Assembly: GCA_037892935.1 (NCBI GenBank)
Contig: JAYXKI010000010.1
Coordinates: 434,001-498,000 of the forward strand
Direction of reading: 5' to 3'
From: Phlebopus portentosus
Lineage: Eukaryota; Basidiomycota; Agaricomycetes; Boletales; Boletinellaceae
DNA length: 64,000 nt
This document shows, in pieces, positions 1-12,700 of the stretch (within the stretch, counting starts at the first letter, position 1; every line of letters begins with the position of its first letter). The notes under the pieces are model-generated. The model was not told the DNA's origin, made no database searches, and worked only from the letters and a program-made list of their open reading frames with translations. The position numbers and the translations under genes are program-made.

Positions 1-1
1 G

Positions 2-3000
2 TCAACAGTCGCACCGTCCGGACAAGCGACCAGCACCCGTCCAGGAACACTCGTGCCCACCAACACCGTCACCACCAAGGACGGCACCGTCGTTCGAGCG
101 CGTATCGATCCTACCCTTGCGGTGGACGACGTCATTCGGCAGTTGTGTTTGAATTTGAAGATCCAGGACCCGCCGGTGCTTTATGCGCTGAGGGACGATG
201 CGGATGAGCTTGTGACGGATGATAATTTGAGGAAGAAGATTAAGGGGAAGGTTAATCTGAAGTGCGTTTGTCAGTTTACTTTCAGTCTCGTTTCTGATGT
301 GTCGTTTTTTCTTTAGGCTTGTGAGCGCACCGATAATCGAAGCGGCGGAGATCGTGGAGAAGTTGAGTATGAGGGATGATAAGACACTGCGGATGACGCT
401 CTTTTCGTTGCAGAAGTTTATCAGGGTGGGTTTCAAGTCAAGGTGGTCAACGTCGATGGCAATGCTGACGAGTGTTTTTGCTTTCAGGAAGAGCAGTTTG
501 CCAACGAGTTTCTTCAGAGAGACGGTCTGAAGGAGCTTATTGATGTCATCGCTGTCAGTCATGGAAATACTCTAGCAGTAAGTAATAACACCCAGGATTC
601 TATGCCGTCCACTGGAGTATGAGCTTTGATTATCACAGTACGCTCTGAACGCAATGCAAAACCTCATGGAGCTCGACTACGGCTGGTCAACGCTCGACCA
701 AACCTTCATACACACAGTCGTCAAGATTCTCTCCTCCAGCAGCTCACTCATCAACGTCTGTCGTCCTGCAACAGCCATCCTCAAAAAGCTCGTCGAGGCC
801 GATCCGAGATCCCAACCGGGCCCAATTACCGCCTCATCAAGCCGAGCCCCGCCTGCTGCACCGCCGGGGAGCGTATATCGATACGGTTTTGATGTCGTCT
901 GGGAGCAGATGAGGAAGGAAAGGGGGTTGCTTGAAACCGTTGTGAGTCGTCTTGGGAGCGCGGATAGTTTGATGGTGCTGAATAGGTAAGTTCCGTCGTC
1001 TTAACTATCTTCATTTTTTCTTTGGTTTCTGATAGAAAAGTTGTTTTGGATGGTGCCGATGACTCTGGAAATTAATTGCTCCCGGATAGTATGATGCTGA
1101 TTAATTCCTTGCTGTCGCATGCGACGGATATGCACTGGGAGGAGTTCACTTCCGAACTGGAACGTCTGAACGTCCGGAAAGCCGTCGTAGTAAGTGCATT
1201 TCTTTCGCGTTCCGTCCCTCTTATCCCACAATTCGACGCTTATTTACTTGTTGACAGCGTCTGATGTCATCGCATGTTATCGAAGACCTCACATCCTCCA
1301 TCCTCGACTTCCAAGCAAATGAAGTACGCATCATCCTCCGACGTAAACACGAGCCCGTCGACCCGCTCGAGATTGTCGAGCATTTCAATACTTTGAGATC
1401 AATTTGGCAGATGAGCAAGCTTGAGGAAGATGTTGTGCCCGAGGAAGGAGGGGCGAGGAGGAAGTGGAGGAAGTTGGGATTCGAGACGGAGGATGTGAGT
1501 CAGGAGTTTGCAGCTGTTGGTGTACTGGGGCTGGACTGCTTGGTGAGCTTCTGAAGGACTTGCTTTAACCTGGGGTCGTGGAGTTATGAGCTGACTTGAT
1601 TGGAATCTTTCTCAGAAACATTTCGCCCAAAGTGATCCGGATGAATTTGCGAAGGTGGGCCATCTTTCATCCAGTCAGGCATTTATGAAAGATTGATTTT
1701 GTATTCCTTCTTCAAGATCTTGCTCGAGCAGCTCAACAGACCCGCAGAACGTCGGTGTCCCGTAGCGAAAGCATCAAACGAAGTTGTCGAGCTTTTGTGC
1801 GAATACTGGGAGATCTTCGCACCTGGGTGTAAGCTTTCTTCACGACTACGACAATGAAGTAGCCAGAGACAATTCATGCACCTGTTCATACCAGATTCAA
1901 CTTCGACGACGTTCCAGCCCTTCTTTTTGAACTTTTACAAGGTTCATGTACTCGTCACGCAGTTCTTCCTTCGGTTCGTTAGCTTAACAAATATTGTCGG
2001 AAGGTCTCGACTAACACTTTCTCGGCCATCTAGAATGTGGAACGAAAGCGGTGCAGGCGTAGATGACTTTGCTCGAGTCGTGGCACTTGCTCGTAGCCAG
2101 TACGTTGCTTGCCCAGTAACATGATACCTTGCCTTTACTAGCGTGTATCTGATAGGGTGAAAGTTGCTCTGCGAGACGAAAATGTGCGCGCCTGGCATGA
2201 GGTTGAGCATGACTTCCTCGAATGCGAGTACAGAGCTGTTCGAGATAGGCAGATGAAGGAACTTGAGAATGAGGATGACCTAGTGAGCAAGGTCCCTGTC
2301 AGGTATGATCCGAATGTCCTTTCATGTCTATGAATGTGCCCGACTTATTACTTGGTAGAAACCTTCGTGCTAAGCTGTATAAAGAGTCGTATGAGTTCGT
2401 TCGACAGCAACGTACCCAATGTCTCTTACAAGGCGCATGGTTCATCAACGGTATACCAGTCAGCTCGTCGCATTCCAAAGACGCACATAAGAGGCCGACT
2501 CGACCATGGAGATTCATGCGACTGGACAATAGTCACAAATACCTCAATTATGTTGACAGCACCGTGAAGTTCCAAGTCCGTAACGGGCTGGAAGACGTTC
2601 CCGATCGGATCGACATTTCCTTGATTACGGAGATCGCTACGGGGACGTGTGCACCTCCGCCAAACGTCTTGAAAGAGTACTTGGACATTCCGCCTCCAAG
2701 CACGCCGTTACAGGCGTCTCCATTGTCGTTTTCGTTGCTCACACCGGATGGGCCGCTTGTAGACCAAATCGCGCCGGATCAGTCATGCTGGGCTGATTGG
2801 ACGGACGGGTTGAATATGTTGAGACATAACGGAGGACATGTAGCCACGCAAGAGACGGCTGGGTTCGTCCAGGCGCTGACGGAAATTGGGCTGAAGATCA
2901 AATTACTCGGTGAGTTTCTCTCTTGTATGAGTTTAGATGAGTGATTTTGTCTGACGTGAGACCCGCGAACTTGCGAATACAGACCTTTCTGGTGAGAAAG

Positions 3001-3089
3001 TGGAAATACCAAGTGGGCTGATTGCAGGACCTCCGCCTCCTAACAATGATTTCTTCTTTTCCGATCTATCGTTTGATACCCAAGTGTAA
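2..3089 (+). CDS. ELMO/CED-12 family protein (5' partial)
   Basis: The reading frame is open from base 2 with no ATG before the conserved part, so the start lies left of the window. Spliced exons give an armadillo-like N-terminal half, then a middle segment rich in Trp, Glu and Arg (about 2150-2310, with AWHEVEHDFLE) typical of the ELMO region, then a C-terminal PH-like domain (about 2360-2640, with ACLQGAWF-like and WRFMRLD motifs). The stop is at 3087-3089. ELMO proteins are known partners of DOCK-type exchange factors and help activate Rac GTPases at the cell cortex; that role is inferred from the family. Introns are short (for example about 259-315). The last exon ends with a short acidic/aromatic tail. 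I am confident of the family, less so of each splice site in the first 1.8 kb. Confidence 0.82.
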
Positions 3090-3258
3090 AAACAAAAGCT
3101 GTTTCTTGTTTTGTGCGTCGTGTAGTGATTTTATTTAGTTTAATATTTTATTCGAATTTATTTGAGAAGAATGAATTGGTGGTCTGGTAGACAAAATCGT
3201 TGTTGGAGTACGTAATGGGAAAATCTTATGCCGTCGGGTAAAAATAATGAATACATAA

Positions 3259-3352
3259 TATATAAGCCGACAGAGCGCCGACGCATGGGGCGCTCTTTAC
3301 CGCCACATCACCCTCTTCACTTTTTCTTTCCTTTTCTTTCTCTCTGTCCACC
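3259..3352 (+). promoter_or_regulatory. TATA box and pyrimidine tract upstream of MTHFR
   Basis: TATATAAG lies at 3259-3266, about 87 bases before the ATG at 3353. A long CT-rich tract (about 3308-3349) fills the space just before the start codon. TATA plus a pyrimidine initiator tract is a common layout in strongly expressed fungal genes; function here is inferred. Confidence 0.5.
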
Positions 3353-5621
3353 ATGAAAATCACTCAAAAAATCGAGCGGGCGACCAACGAAGATAGAGTA
3401 TGGTGGTCCTTCGAGTATTTCCCTCCGCGCACAGCCCAGGTACAGTATTCAGCCGTTCAACAATCTATGAGAAAGTTATCCCTGAAACTCACAATTTGTG
3501 TTTCGGACTTTGAACATGCATACAGGGCTTGCAAAATCTCCTTGATCGCATTGAGCGTATGAGGGCTTTAGGCCCCGAGTTTATTGACATTACATGGTAC
3601 GTCTTTCCTTGGCTTGGGAAAATAGGGTGAATGATTGAGCGGAAAGTCTCACTCGCTTCCTCGCCCGATTTTTGCCTGGACGTATAAATTGGGACGATTA
3701 GGAATGCTGGAGGACGGACATCCGAGCTGACTTCGGAGATGGTGAAGACTTGCCAGAGCTTGATTGGGATTGAGACGTGCATGCATTTGACGTGTACGAA
3801 TATGCCGAGAGACAAAGTCGATATTGCGCTTAGGGTGCGTGGTCGGTTATACTCGGAGGCATTACGTTTATTCATGCTGTGATATATTTTATAGGAAGCT
3901 AAACAATATGGGTGTCGCAACATTCTGGCTTTGCGAGGCGACCCACCAATGGGCAAGGACGAATGGGAAGCTGTGGAGGGTGGGTTCATACACGGCATCG
4001 ACCTCGTTAAGCACATACGCAAACTCTACGGAGACTACTTCGACATCGCCGTGGCCGGCTTTCCACAACACATGCTCCTACCGCCCGACGAGATCGCCTT
4101 CGAGATGAAATGCCTTAAAGAGAAGATCGAAGCTGGTGTGAACTTCATCTTCACGCAAATGTTTTATGATGTCGATATTTTTATCGACTGGGTGAAGGCC
4201 GTTCGTGCTGCGGGGATCACTGTGCCCATCGTTCCTGGCATCGCACCGATTCAGACATGGAACGGTTTCATGCGCGCTACGAGCCTTGCGAAGACGATCA
4301 TTCCGAAACATTTCATGGATGCGCTTGAACCGCACAAGAACAATGATGAGCAAGTCCGTGCAATAGGAACGAAACTCGTTGCTGAGATGTGCAGGCGGAT
4401 ATTGAAAGAGGATCTGGGCATTCGGGGTTTACATTTCTACACTATGAACTTGGAGAAGGGAACGAAGATGCTGTTGGAAGAGCTCAACCTCGTTCCTCGC
4501 GTCGAGACTATCAAGCCTCTGCCGTGGCGACAGGTGCGTTCCAGATTCTCTCAAAATGTGACTCCGGATCTTTCTTATCCCTCATTTCACAGTCCCTCAC
4601 TCCGAACCGACGACAAGAAAATATTCGGCCCATCTTCTGGGCGAATCGGACAAAGTCATACATCGCTCGAACAGAAAACTGGGACGAGTACCCTAACGGT
4701 CGCTTCGGTGACTCGCGAAGTCCTGCTTTCGGTGACCTTGATGGATATGGTGTCTGGATAAAGCAATCGGTTTGTTCATTTCAAAGCGACTCTCCCCGTA
4801 TATTCGCTAAAACACCTCATACAGAAGGAGGAAGGTCACAAGATTTGGGGTTTCCCGACTATATTATCGGATATCGAAGATCTCTTCTACCGATTCTGTC
4901 GTTCAGAGCTCCCCGCCCTTCCCTGGTCAGACGAGAAACCTGCTCCGGAAATGCTTGTCATCAGTGAACAACTAGCAAAGATGAACTCGCTTGGGTTCCT
5001 CACGATCAACTCGCAACCCGCCGTGAACGGAGTTCCCTCAACGGATAAAGTCCACGGCTGGGGACCGGCTAATGGATTTGTATACCAGAAGGCGTACCTC
5101 GAGTTCTTCGTGCAGCCTGATTTACTTGATGCGTTGCTGGTGCATATTGAGCGAGACCCGTTGATCACGTACTATGCGATCAATAAGCGCGGGGACTTGC
5201 GCACGAACACCCACTCCGACGGACCGAATGCGGTGACGTGGGGCGTCTTCCCTGGCAAGGAGATCGTACAGCCAACGATTGTTGAGGCTGTTAGCTTCAT
5301 GGCTTGGAAGGTTAGTCACTGCTCGTAATACAGTGCTTCTGGCGGAACTTGACATACTTTGTCATTTAGGATGAGGCGTTCGAGCTCGGCCGCCAATGGG
5401 CGAGCATGTACGAGCCTGGCTCCGTGTCACGGAAACTGATCAACGACCTCATGGACACTGCGTTCCTCGTCAATGTCGTGCATAATGACTTCAGGGACCC
5501 TGATGCAATCTTTAAGCCGTTCTACCTCGCAGGGGAGACTTACAAGAAGCAGCGACAACAGCAGTTACCCTCCTCCGGGACTTACTCCGAACCGAAAGTT
5601 ATGGTTAACGGCATCCACTGA
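3353..5621 (+). CDS. MTHFR: methylenetetrahydrofolate reductase
   Basis: This enzyme reduces 5,10-methylenetetrahydrofolate to 5-methyltetrahydrofolate, the methyl donor for methionine synthesis. The ATG at 3353 follows CCACC and starts an exon reading into SFEYFPPRTAQ, the conserved N-terminal strand of the FAD-binding TIM barrel. Further motifs are ITWNAGG, CMHLTCTN, ALRGDPP (about 3920-3940), GFPQHM and FTQMFYD. The second half (about 4590-5620) matches the eukaryotic regulatory/SAM-binding C-terminal domain, with FWANRTKSYIART and the WGVFPGKEI region. Introns fall at about 3440-3525, 3598-3703, 3834-3896, 4534-4591, 4769-4824 and 5310-5370. The stop is at 5619-5621. Fungi usually have two paralogs (Met12- and Met13-like in yeast); I cannot tell which this is. 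Confidence 0.95.
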
Positions 5622-6074
5622 TTCGTCACCCGCCTAACCGGATGGTGGTAAAAAAAAATCAAAAAGAAAAGATGACTTCTGCCATTTTGGATTACCACTC
5701 GCTAATGAAAGATACCGACTCCGGAAGTTAACGCTGGAGCTTTACGACTATCTCCTCCCCGGTCTCGGAACTAATCTCTATTATTCCTTGGACACCGTGG
5801 TCAAGAAAGAAATGTATCCTTGCTTTAAAAAGTGTAGATTTAGATTTTTTTTCTTCATCTTTTTTGCGTCTAATTCGTTGGCTTCTTTTGGCCCTTTACT
5901 TTACCTTTTGGTGCATTTCGGGTTCAACCCCCGTTAGCATTACTCACTCACGCGCACCCCTGCTCCTCTCAGACCCCAATGTTCCTTGCATTATCAGCAT
6001 ACATATCTCCTTCGTCACATCAGACCCTGACGTCTGACGCACTGACGTTATCATCAACACAATTTGACACTGCA

Positions 6075-6206
6075 TTGCATCCAACTGCATCGTGTTTTTT
6101 TCTGGCCCTTCTTTCTCTTTCTTGCCATACTTCATTTCACCTTTATCTTGCATCAACTGCATTGGCTACATCCTCTTGCATCTAACCACTTTTGCATCAA
6201 CTGCAT
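6075..6206 (+). repeat. short direct repeats, TTGCATC(C)AACTGCAT
   Basis: The 15-16-mer TTGCATCAACTGCAT occurs at 6148-6162 and 6192-6206, with a one-base variant at 6075-6090. The surrounding DNA is rich in CT tracts. This looks like a small local minisatellite; no coding frame runs through it. Confidence 0.7.
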
Positions 6207-7757
6207 GTGTTTTAGTAGTTATTATAAGTACCTAGTTACTCGTTAAGTAGGTAGATGACATTGACTGACATATTGAATCCTCGAGTTCGCGGAAAGTCAC
6301 TCAGTAAAACTGATTAGCCGTGATTGTAAACGAACAAGCATCCGATCAATGTGAATGCTTTTGTTAGGTTGGTGTGTCGGTATGACTCAGGACTGTATGG
6401 CTCTGCGAGACATCCATCAGAAATCGATCATTTTCACAAGTACTGTGGTATGATTGGCAGTAAAACTGTGCAGTTGATGCAATCGTGCTACGGGTCTCGC
6501 GTCTGGCGCGTTGACACAACTACGCGGGTAGCAGGCAGAGCAATCTGCTGTATGCATATCCCTGTTATCCCTCTTACGATCTGCTTTTACAGAACACTCG
6601 TGGCTCTGTCAAGCTTCCAGATATTGGAGAATATGATTTTCACTGTCCTGAACCTAGGTAAGTCTTGGTTTGCCTTGGCCACTTCCTAGAATTCTTATGA
6701 ATTGATAATGGTTAGCTTGAAAAGCAAAGTTAGAAAGAATTCATTCGGAAGTATGATATTCTGTTCATACGAGCTGCAAAGCAGACACACTGTACGTTCC
6801 TTGTACGTCGACCTTTCCCCAACAAGTTAAGAGCGATAACAACACGCTGCGGAAATATGTATCCCCACGGGATAGTTTTCGCATGTTGGCGTCGGCTCTT
6901 TCTCCAGTTGGTCAAGACCAAAAAAAATGTGTCACGGAGTTATTCATTTATCCCGACAAAAAATACAGAAGTTTCGGCGGAAGTTTAAGAACACTTTGAC
7001 GAAACTTGGTTTCGCGAACGTACTGAAGGAGGAAATTATAGCACTATTGACCTCCGTGTCTGACCTTACATTCGCCATTCTGGATGACCTTCTTTGCGAC
7101 TGTAATCGCAAATATGTACTATGTTCAAGTGTGCGGTATAAAAAAAATAAAAAGCCTCTTGTCTTCGCCACGAATTAACCATCAGTTGAGTTCTTCAGCA
7201 GCTCTCGAATAAGGACACTTACAACAAGAGTAATGCCTCGGTGAGTCACCGAATCCTTTCCTAACGACCGAAATGCCACTCATAACCTTCCTCGGTTTCA
7301 TTCTGGACGTGATGCATAAACAGCAGACCAGAAACGTACGTCTTGTCCCGATATCTGGCTTTGGGGCAGAGTAATTCGCAGAGATCTCTATAATATTCAG
7401 ACCTGTTATAAGCAGTACAGCCAACACTAAGCGCAAACACCCTCAGCCCGAGAAAGAGTAAGTGGACTCACCTCATACTTATTCTGAGAATAATCTAACA
7501 AATTCCTCTTTAGATCTCACAGTAAATATTGATAAAATTGAGCGAGAGGCTGAGAAGCTCTCGGCGACGCAGAGGGCAGAGCAGGAAGCTCGGAAGGATG
7601 CGAGTAGTAAGATAAAGGAGACACTATGCAAACGCGGAGCCTGAGTTAGACAGGTTATACTGTAGATTTGCACGAGCGACCGAGATTCTTGAAGTCTGTT
7701 GCGTAATATTCTGCTCCGCTGCTCAAGCGTTTTACCGTTTCACCGTATAGAACAGTC

Positions 7758-7784
7758 AAAAAAAAAAAAAAAAAAAAAAAAAAA
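7758..7784 (+). repeat. A27 homopolymer tract
   Basis: Twenty-seven consecutive adenines. It could be the tail of an old retroposed sequence or simple slippage. No coding sequence or target-site duplication was recognised on its 5' side, so the retroposition reading is only a possibility. Confidence 0.9.
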
Positions 7785-9073
7785 CAGATCCCTGACTCGC
7801 AAACAATGTCTTGTGGGACCTTGTGGCATCAGTCCAAGAATGCCTCTCTCGCTGACGCAAGATGGGGACCGAGTCGATCATCTCTATGGGCGTCATCTAG
7901 AAATGCCAAGTTCAATTTACAAATACTTGGTTGGAAAGTACTGACTATAAGTGACCGCACTTTTCTGATTAAGATAAACCACTATGAGGTCCATATGAGT
8001 TAGCCTCGGATCAATGCCATCCAAAATGAAGCAAATACAAATGGTAAGAGAAAAAGAGCTTGCCTGTTGGTCGTGTATCCGTACCAGTCTACAACAAGGA
8101 ATATTGTGATAGAGTGTATATCGTCGGGGTAAATGCTTTATGCACGATGTATCAGCCCAGTGGAAAAACGAAGGTACCAGGAAGGACAGACAACTCGCGA
8201 AGAACGGGGAGCTGCCTAGGAAGGGCGGATTTAAACCACGGTAAAAGCGACTTCACCTCTGTGAAATTGCCAATTAGGCGTACAGTATGAGTTTCAGACT
8301 GAGACGCCGAACTCGGTATACCCATCCTGAGTCCATGTAATTCGCCTTCTCATTGGAAGTATTCCCCAAACATGAGGCCTTAAACGTACTTGACGCGTAG
8401 AAGCCACCGAAGCGATTGCCTTTCGTGTATAAGTACCTACAAGGCAGCGGCTACACACTTGAATGCCTTCCGTTATCGGATTTTCGGAAGAGATTGTGCC
8501 CTGATATGCATAGGATCTGCAAAAATCGTCTTCTGCCCCTGATATGGAAACGTAAGGAAAACACAGAAGAACACAGGAGACACCTGATTCGCGGAAAGTT
8601 GGCGAAAGAATTCAGAGGAAGCAGCGTTCGTGGAAAGAAAATCAGATTGAGAGAATGCTTCTGTTGACGCGAAAAGCAGGGTTGCGTCTACCTGCATGCA
8701 AGATAAAGGGAATCGCATGGACGTGAACTATAGAATAGATCATAGTCGAAACTTGAAGGCGTGCTAGCTATTCACAGTTTAAGTTGTATCAGTCAAGCTC
8801 GGCACGGCCGCGGTAGAGATAGCTTCACAGCAGTAGAAGTACCCAGTGGCAGATGATACAGATTGATGAGAACGAAAGCCAATTTTTCACAAAGAGAAGA
8901 AATCGGGAAGAGTAGAGCAGGATTCTTCCGACACAGTCGTCAAGACTTCTGGAAAACAAGCCATCAGGGTCGGGGAATTTCCCGGCGATTACAATTTCAG
9001 CAGGACGGCGGGACAATCAAAGGCACGTGACTTACTCAGAGTTAATCAGAGTTTAGACGCAAAAAGCATTAAT

Positions 9074-9386
9074 CACTACGGGCAATTTAGTATTTTACAT
9101 CGGATGATAAATGGATTGATATGTAATTTGATATTTTCAATATCATTCAATATCATTATGCATATCCTCATTAGGGATATTTAGAATATCATCGAAGCAG
9201 ATATCCCTAAAAATTATCCCGATTGGTCAATCAGAATATCTGCTTTGATGATATTCTAAATACTTCGATGATATTCAAAATATCCCTAATGAGGATATGC
9301 ATAATGATATTGAATGATATTGAAAATATCAAATTACATATCAATCCATTTATCATCCGATGTAAAATACTAAATTGCCCGTAGTG
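9074..9386. mobile_element. CACTA-type palindromic MITE, 313 bp
   Basis: The element starts CACTACGGGC and ends with the exact reverse complement GCCCGTAGTG. The two arms match almost base for base over about 105-110 nt; the centre (about 9185-9275) folds further using related ATATC/GATAT blocks. It is flanked by AAT on both sides (9071-9073 and 9387-9389). A CACTA terminus with a 3-bp target duplication is the signature of the CMC/EnSpm (CACTA) DNA-transposon superfamily. There is no coding capacity, so it is non-autonomous and would need a transposase encoded elsewhere. The high arm identity suggests recent activity or gene conversion between arms. Confidence 0.88.
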
Positions 9387-9729
9387 AATATTCATTCATA
9401 TTGTAGAGAATAGAATGTCAAATGTCAAGCAGTCAGGTTTGTTGGCGACGGGTGAGAGTACTTATGAGAGACGACAGGACATTGAGAGCTCAATGGACGA
9501 GATGAGATGGCGTTTGATGAGAGATTGGCAACCGGATAGAATGAGGGTCCGTTCCCACGAGTATCTGTAAACGAAATATAATAACGAATTACTTTTTTTC
9601 TTGGGTTGCTTCTTGTTAAACGCGCCCAACGACCGCCCAGCACGAGCCAGCGAGCCATCGATGCCGACGGGCGATTGGTGCTGAGCGGCGAAGGAACGAC
9701 CGACTGAGCTGAGTTGAGCTGAGCTGGGA

Positions 9730-12700
9730 ATGAACTCGCTCGGATCAGGGTCCTACTCAACCAGTACACCACTCATCATCCGTACCACTAGTCCCAGTCC
9801 CAGTCCCAGTCCTCATCCATCATCTTCTTCAGCATCTCGCTCTCCTCCTCCACGTCGCCCTCCTCGTCCTCCCCAGCCCCTCTACCCCTCCACCAACGTC
9901 GCAAAACTCAATCCCCCAGCGACCCCGTCATCATTCACGGAACGAGCAACGGCTTTCTTTAAGCAGTCCCTTCGCGCGCGATCATCGGCCACCTCCCTCA
10001 ACTCGTCCTACTCCGCCCCATCAGCCGCTCTCTTCCCCGACCCACCTCCTTCAAACCATCCTTTTGCCACCATGGTTGCTGCCCCGGTACCCGTAGTCTC
10101 CAGTCACGACGCTGAGGACGAGAAAGAATGCCCGGTTTGCCTCGAACCGCTCAGTTTTAGTTTTCGGCTTCCGGGCGAAAAGCCACATGTCGTGCCAGAT
10201 TGCGGACATGCTCTACATGAAGTATGCTTGCATGCGCGTCTCTTCTGTGCTTAATGTTTCTTACACTCCTGTTTTACCACTTTATCCAGGCTTGTTTTAC
10301 GGCCGTATATGGGCCTGCACCCGGCCAAGGCAGATCGGCAGCCCAGTTCCCACGCAAGTCAAATTTGGGTGTATGTGGTGTCTGCAGAAGGCCAATGAAA
10401 GTGTCCGATAGTGACACTGGAAAGAGCAACAGTGCGTATATACGGGGATCTTTCATGCGGGTGCAAATTAAAAATGTATTTGTGTGTGTTTAATTCTTGC
10501 CTTACAGAGCTTGCCGCTCTCACCGGGATGGGCGAGCGCAACACTGCTACTTTATATCCAGGCCGAGAGACACCGATTGGCGCGCGAGGCGCACAAACGC
10601 CGCACCCTCAACAAAAGCCGTTCGATCCAACAGAGGATGACCCGATTGAGCACACCGGATCCATCAAGTCGGCGAACTCAGACCATGCTTCCTACATCGT
10701 TTCGCCCAGCATCCAGGTCAGACCGGAGTTTTCGACAATCACTCGTACACATGAGCCGAGTCAGCCTCTGACTTGCATTGTCGTCATCGAGCTGCCGAGC
10801 CGGCGCACCTCATCCCATGTTCCGGGTCCGGTCATTACGGATGTGTACCGAAGCCCGTCCTCGCAAGGTCAGCACTCTGCTGCCGGACTTGAGCGCCATG
10901 CGACGGGTGCATCGAATCAGTCTGGGGGACGGTATGGCTACAACGATTCTGCCTCCGAGACCATGAGCCGCAGACAGGGATCCCAGGGGTATAATGTTCG
11001 ATCACCTTCTCCTGATCATCACAGCCAACATCATGCTCGGGGATCCGTGGCAGACTCGGAAATAGACGCACCATATAATTCTCATAACGGAATGATGAGG
11101 TCAAACCCTAATGATAATCCTTTCAAGACCATCACGGAGGACTTGCGAGCGCGTATTATCGACTGGAAAGGACATCCATTATCTGGCCTCGGACCTCTCC
11201 AGATGTACGACTTGCTCTGTGTCCGACGAGACGCACTGGTCCGAGAATTCTTCGTTTATCTCTTCAAGGAAGCCATCATTTGTGTCGAGGAGGAAAAGAA
11301 GCGAACTCTGGGACGATTTTTAGGCGGAAGCACTAGTAACTACGATTCCTCTGGTAGCGGTGGTGCCCCTGGGAAAGGCGTTCTCAAACTCAAAGGGCGC
11401 ATCTATATTCGGCACATCAAACAGGTCACTGATACCAGCGTTGCGGGCGAACTTAGTCTCACGATTGATATGGAGGACGAGCGGCTTGAATCGTTTATTC
11501 TTATCTTCAAAGATAGGTCCAGCTTGGAAGCGTGGAAAGCGAATATTGCGGGCTTTGTTGCTATGCATCAGCAGGCTGCCCAGTCCTCTCAGACGGGAAA
11601 CCGGTCCGCTCCCACGCCGGATGTTGAAGAGTTTGGCAATGGTGTTGGAAACCAGAGCAAGGCGATGCGTATGCTCAGTGGAAGTACGGCTACGACATCC
11701 AGCTCAATGGACCGCGATAGTCTATTGAACGGTAATGGATCTATCCGCTCCTCGTCTACGTCGCATGGATCTATGATGAATCAGCCAATGGGTCGGATGC
11801 CCTTGCATCAGCAGCACAAACTTTCTCCATTGGGAGAAGATGATGAGCTCTACTCTGCAACGTCACCATATGGTTCGTCGCCCACTGGTCTGGTCACACC
11901 ACATTTGTCAAGCGGACCCTCAAACTCGTTAACTCCGATCCCGCATCCATCTTTGGATCTTATCCTGGTTGTATCGCTGCCCCCGCCTACTGCGATTCCT
12001 TCAACTGCGGCTTTGAAGAATCGCGTAATTAAGAACACGCTTGACTTTGTCCTTCACTCATTGGGACCGAAGGATCGTCTGAGCTTGGTTACTTTTGAGG
12101 TTGGACCAGGCGGGCGCGTGAGGAAGACACCTTTCCTCAGTGTAGGACGGACGCAAAGTCGGCAGCGGCTTCAGTCCTTCATCAGCGAAATTGGAAGCGG
12201 ACGCGATAGCGCGGGTGACGAGTTCCTCGTGCGGGGCGCAAAGGAGGAGAAAACAGATGTGGTCACTGCGGTGAATCATGGACTAGATGTTGTGCTTCAA
12301 AGAAAGGCGCGAAACCCCACTGCGGGAATGTTGCTTGTGAGCGATGCGGCGGACAGCACGCGTCGTGCGCAGATGGATCTGGTCCTTGCCCGCGCGGAGG
12401 CTGGTAACGTTCCGATTCATTCATTTGGATATGGGCGATCGCATGATCCTGCGTCGCTTTGGTTGATGTCGAACCATACCGGTGGGACGTACACTTTCGT
12501 CAAAGACTGGTGAATACATTAATTCTACTATAAGTATTGTCTAATAAAGGTACTAAATAGGTATGACCTGCGAGACTGTGTCGCTGGATGCATAGGTGGC
12601 TTGATGTCCGTCGGCATCCTCAACATGAAGCTCCACCTCAAAATTGTGGATGGCCACCGTTTCCGCATTCGTAAAGTATCTGGTGGTCCAAGTGCTATAG

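Larger units (their letters stand above)
5622..9070. other. gene-poor intergenic region
   Basis: About 3.4 kb without a protein I can support. Open frames are short, mostly begin with non-ATG codons and show no family motifs. The stretch holds the TGCATCAACTGCAT repeats near 6.1 kb and an A27 tract at 7758. A candidate exon pair at about 7430-7642 (a lysine/glutamate-rich helix ending at a TGA) has plausible splice signals, but no ATG could be linked to it. Confidence 0.5.

Noticed and set aside
5915..5935. GGGTTCAACCCCC, resembling a tRNA T-arm
   Set aside because: The preceding 60 bases do not fold as a tRNA; treated as chance.
7182..7436. Minus-strand frame resembling a signal peptide (LVLAVLLITGLNIIEIS)
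   Set aside because: It starts with TTG, an in-frame TGA lies just upstream, and no ATG can be attached, so a secreted protein is not supported.
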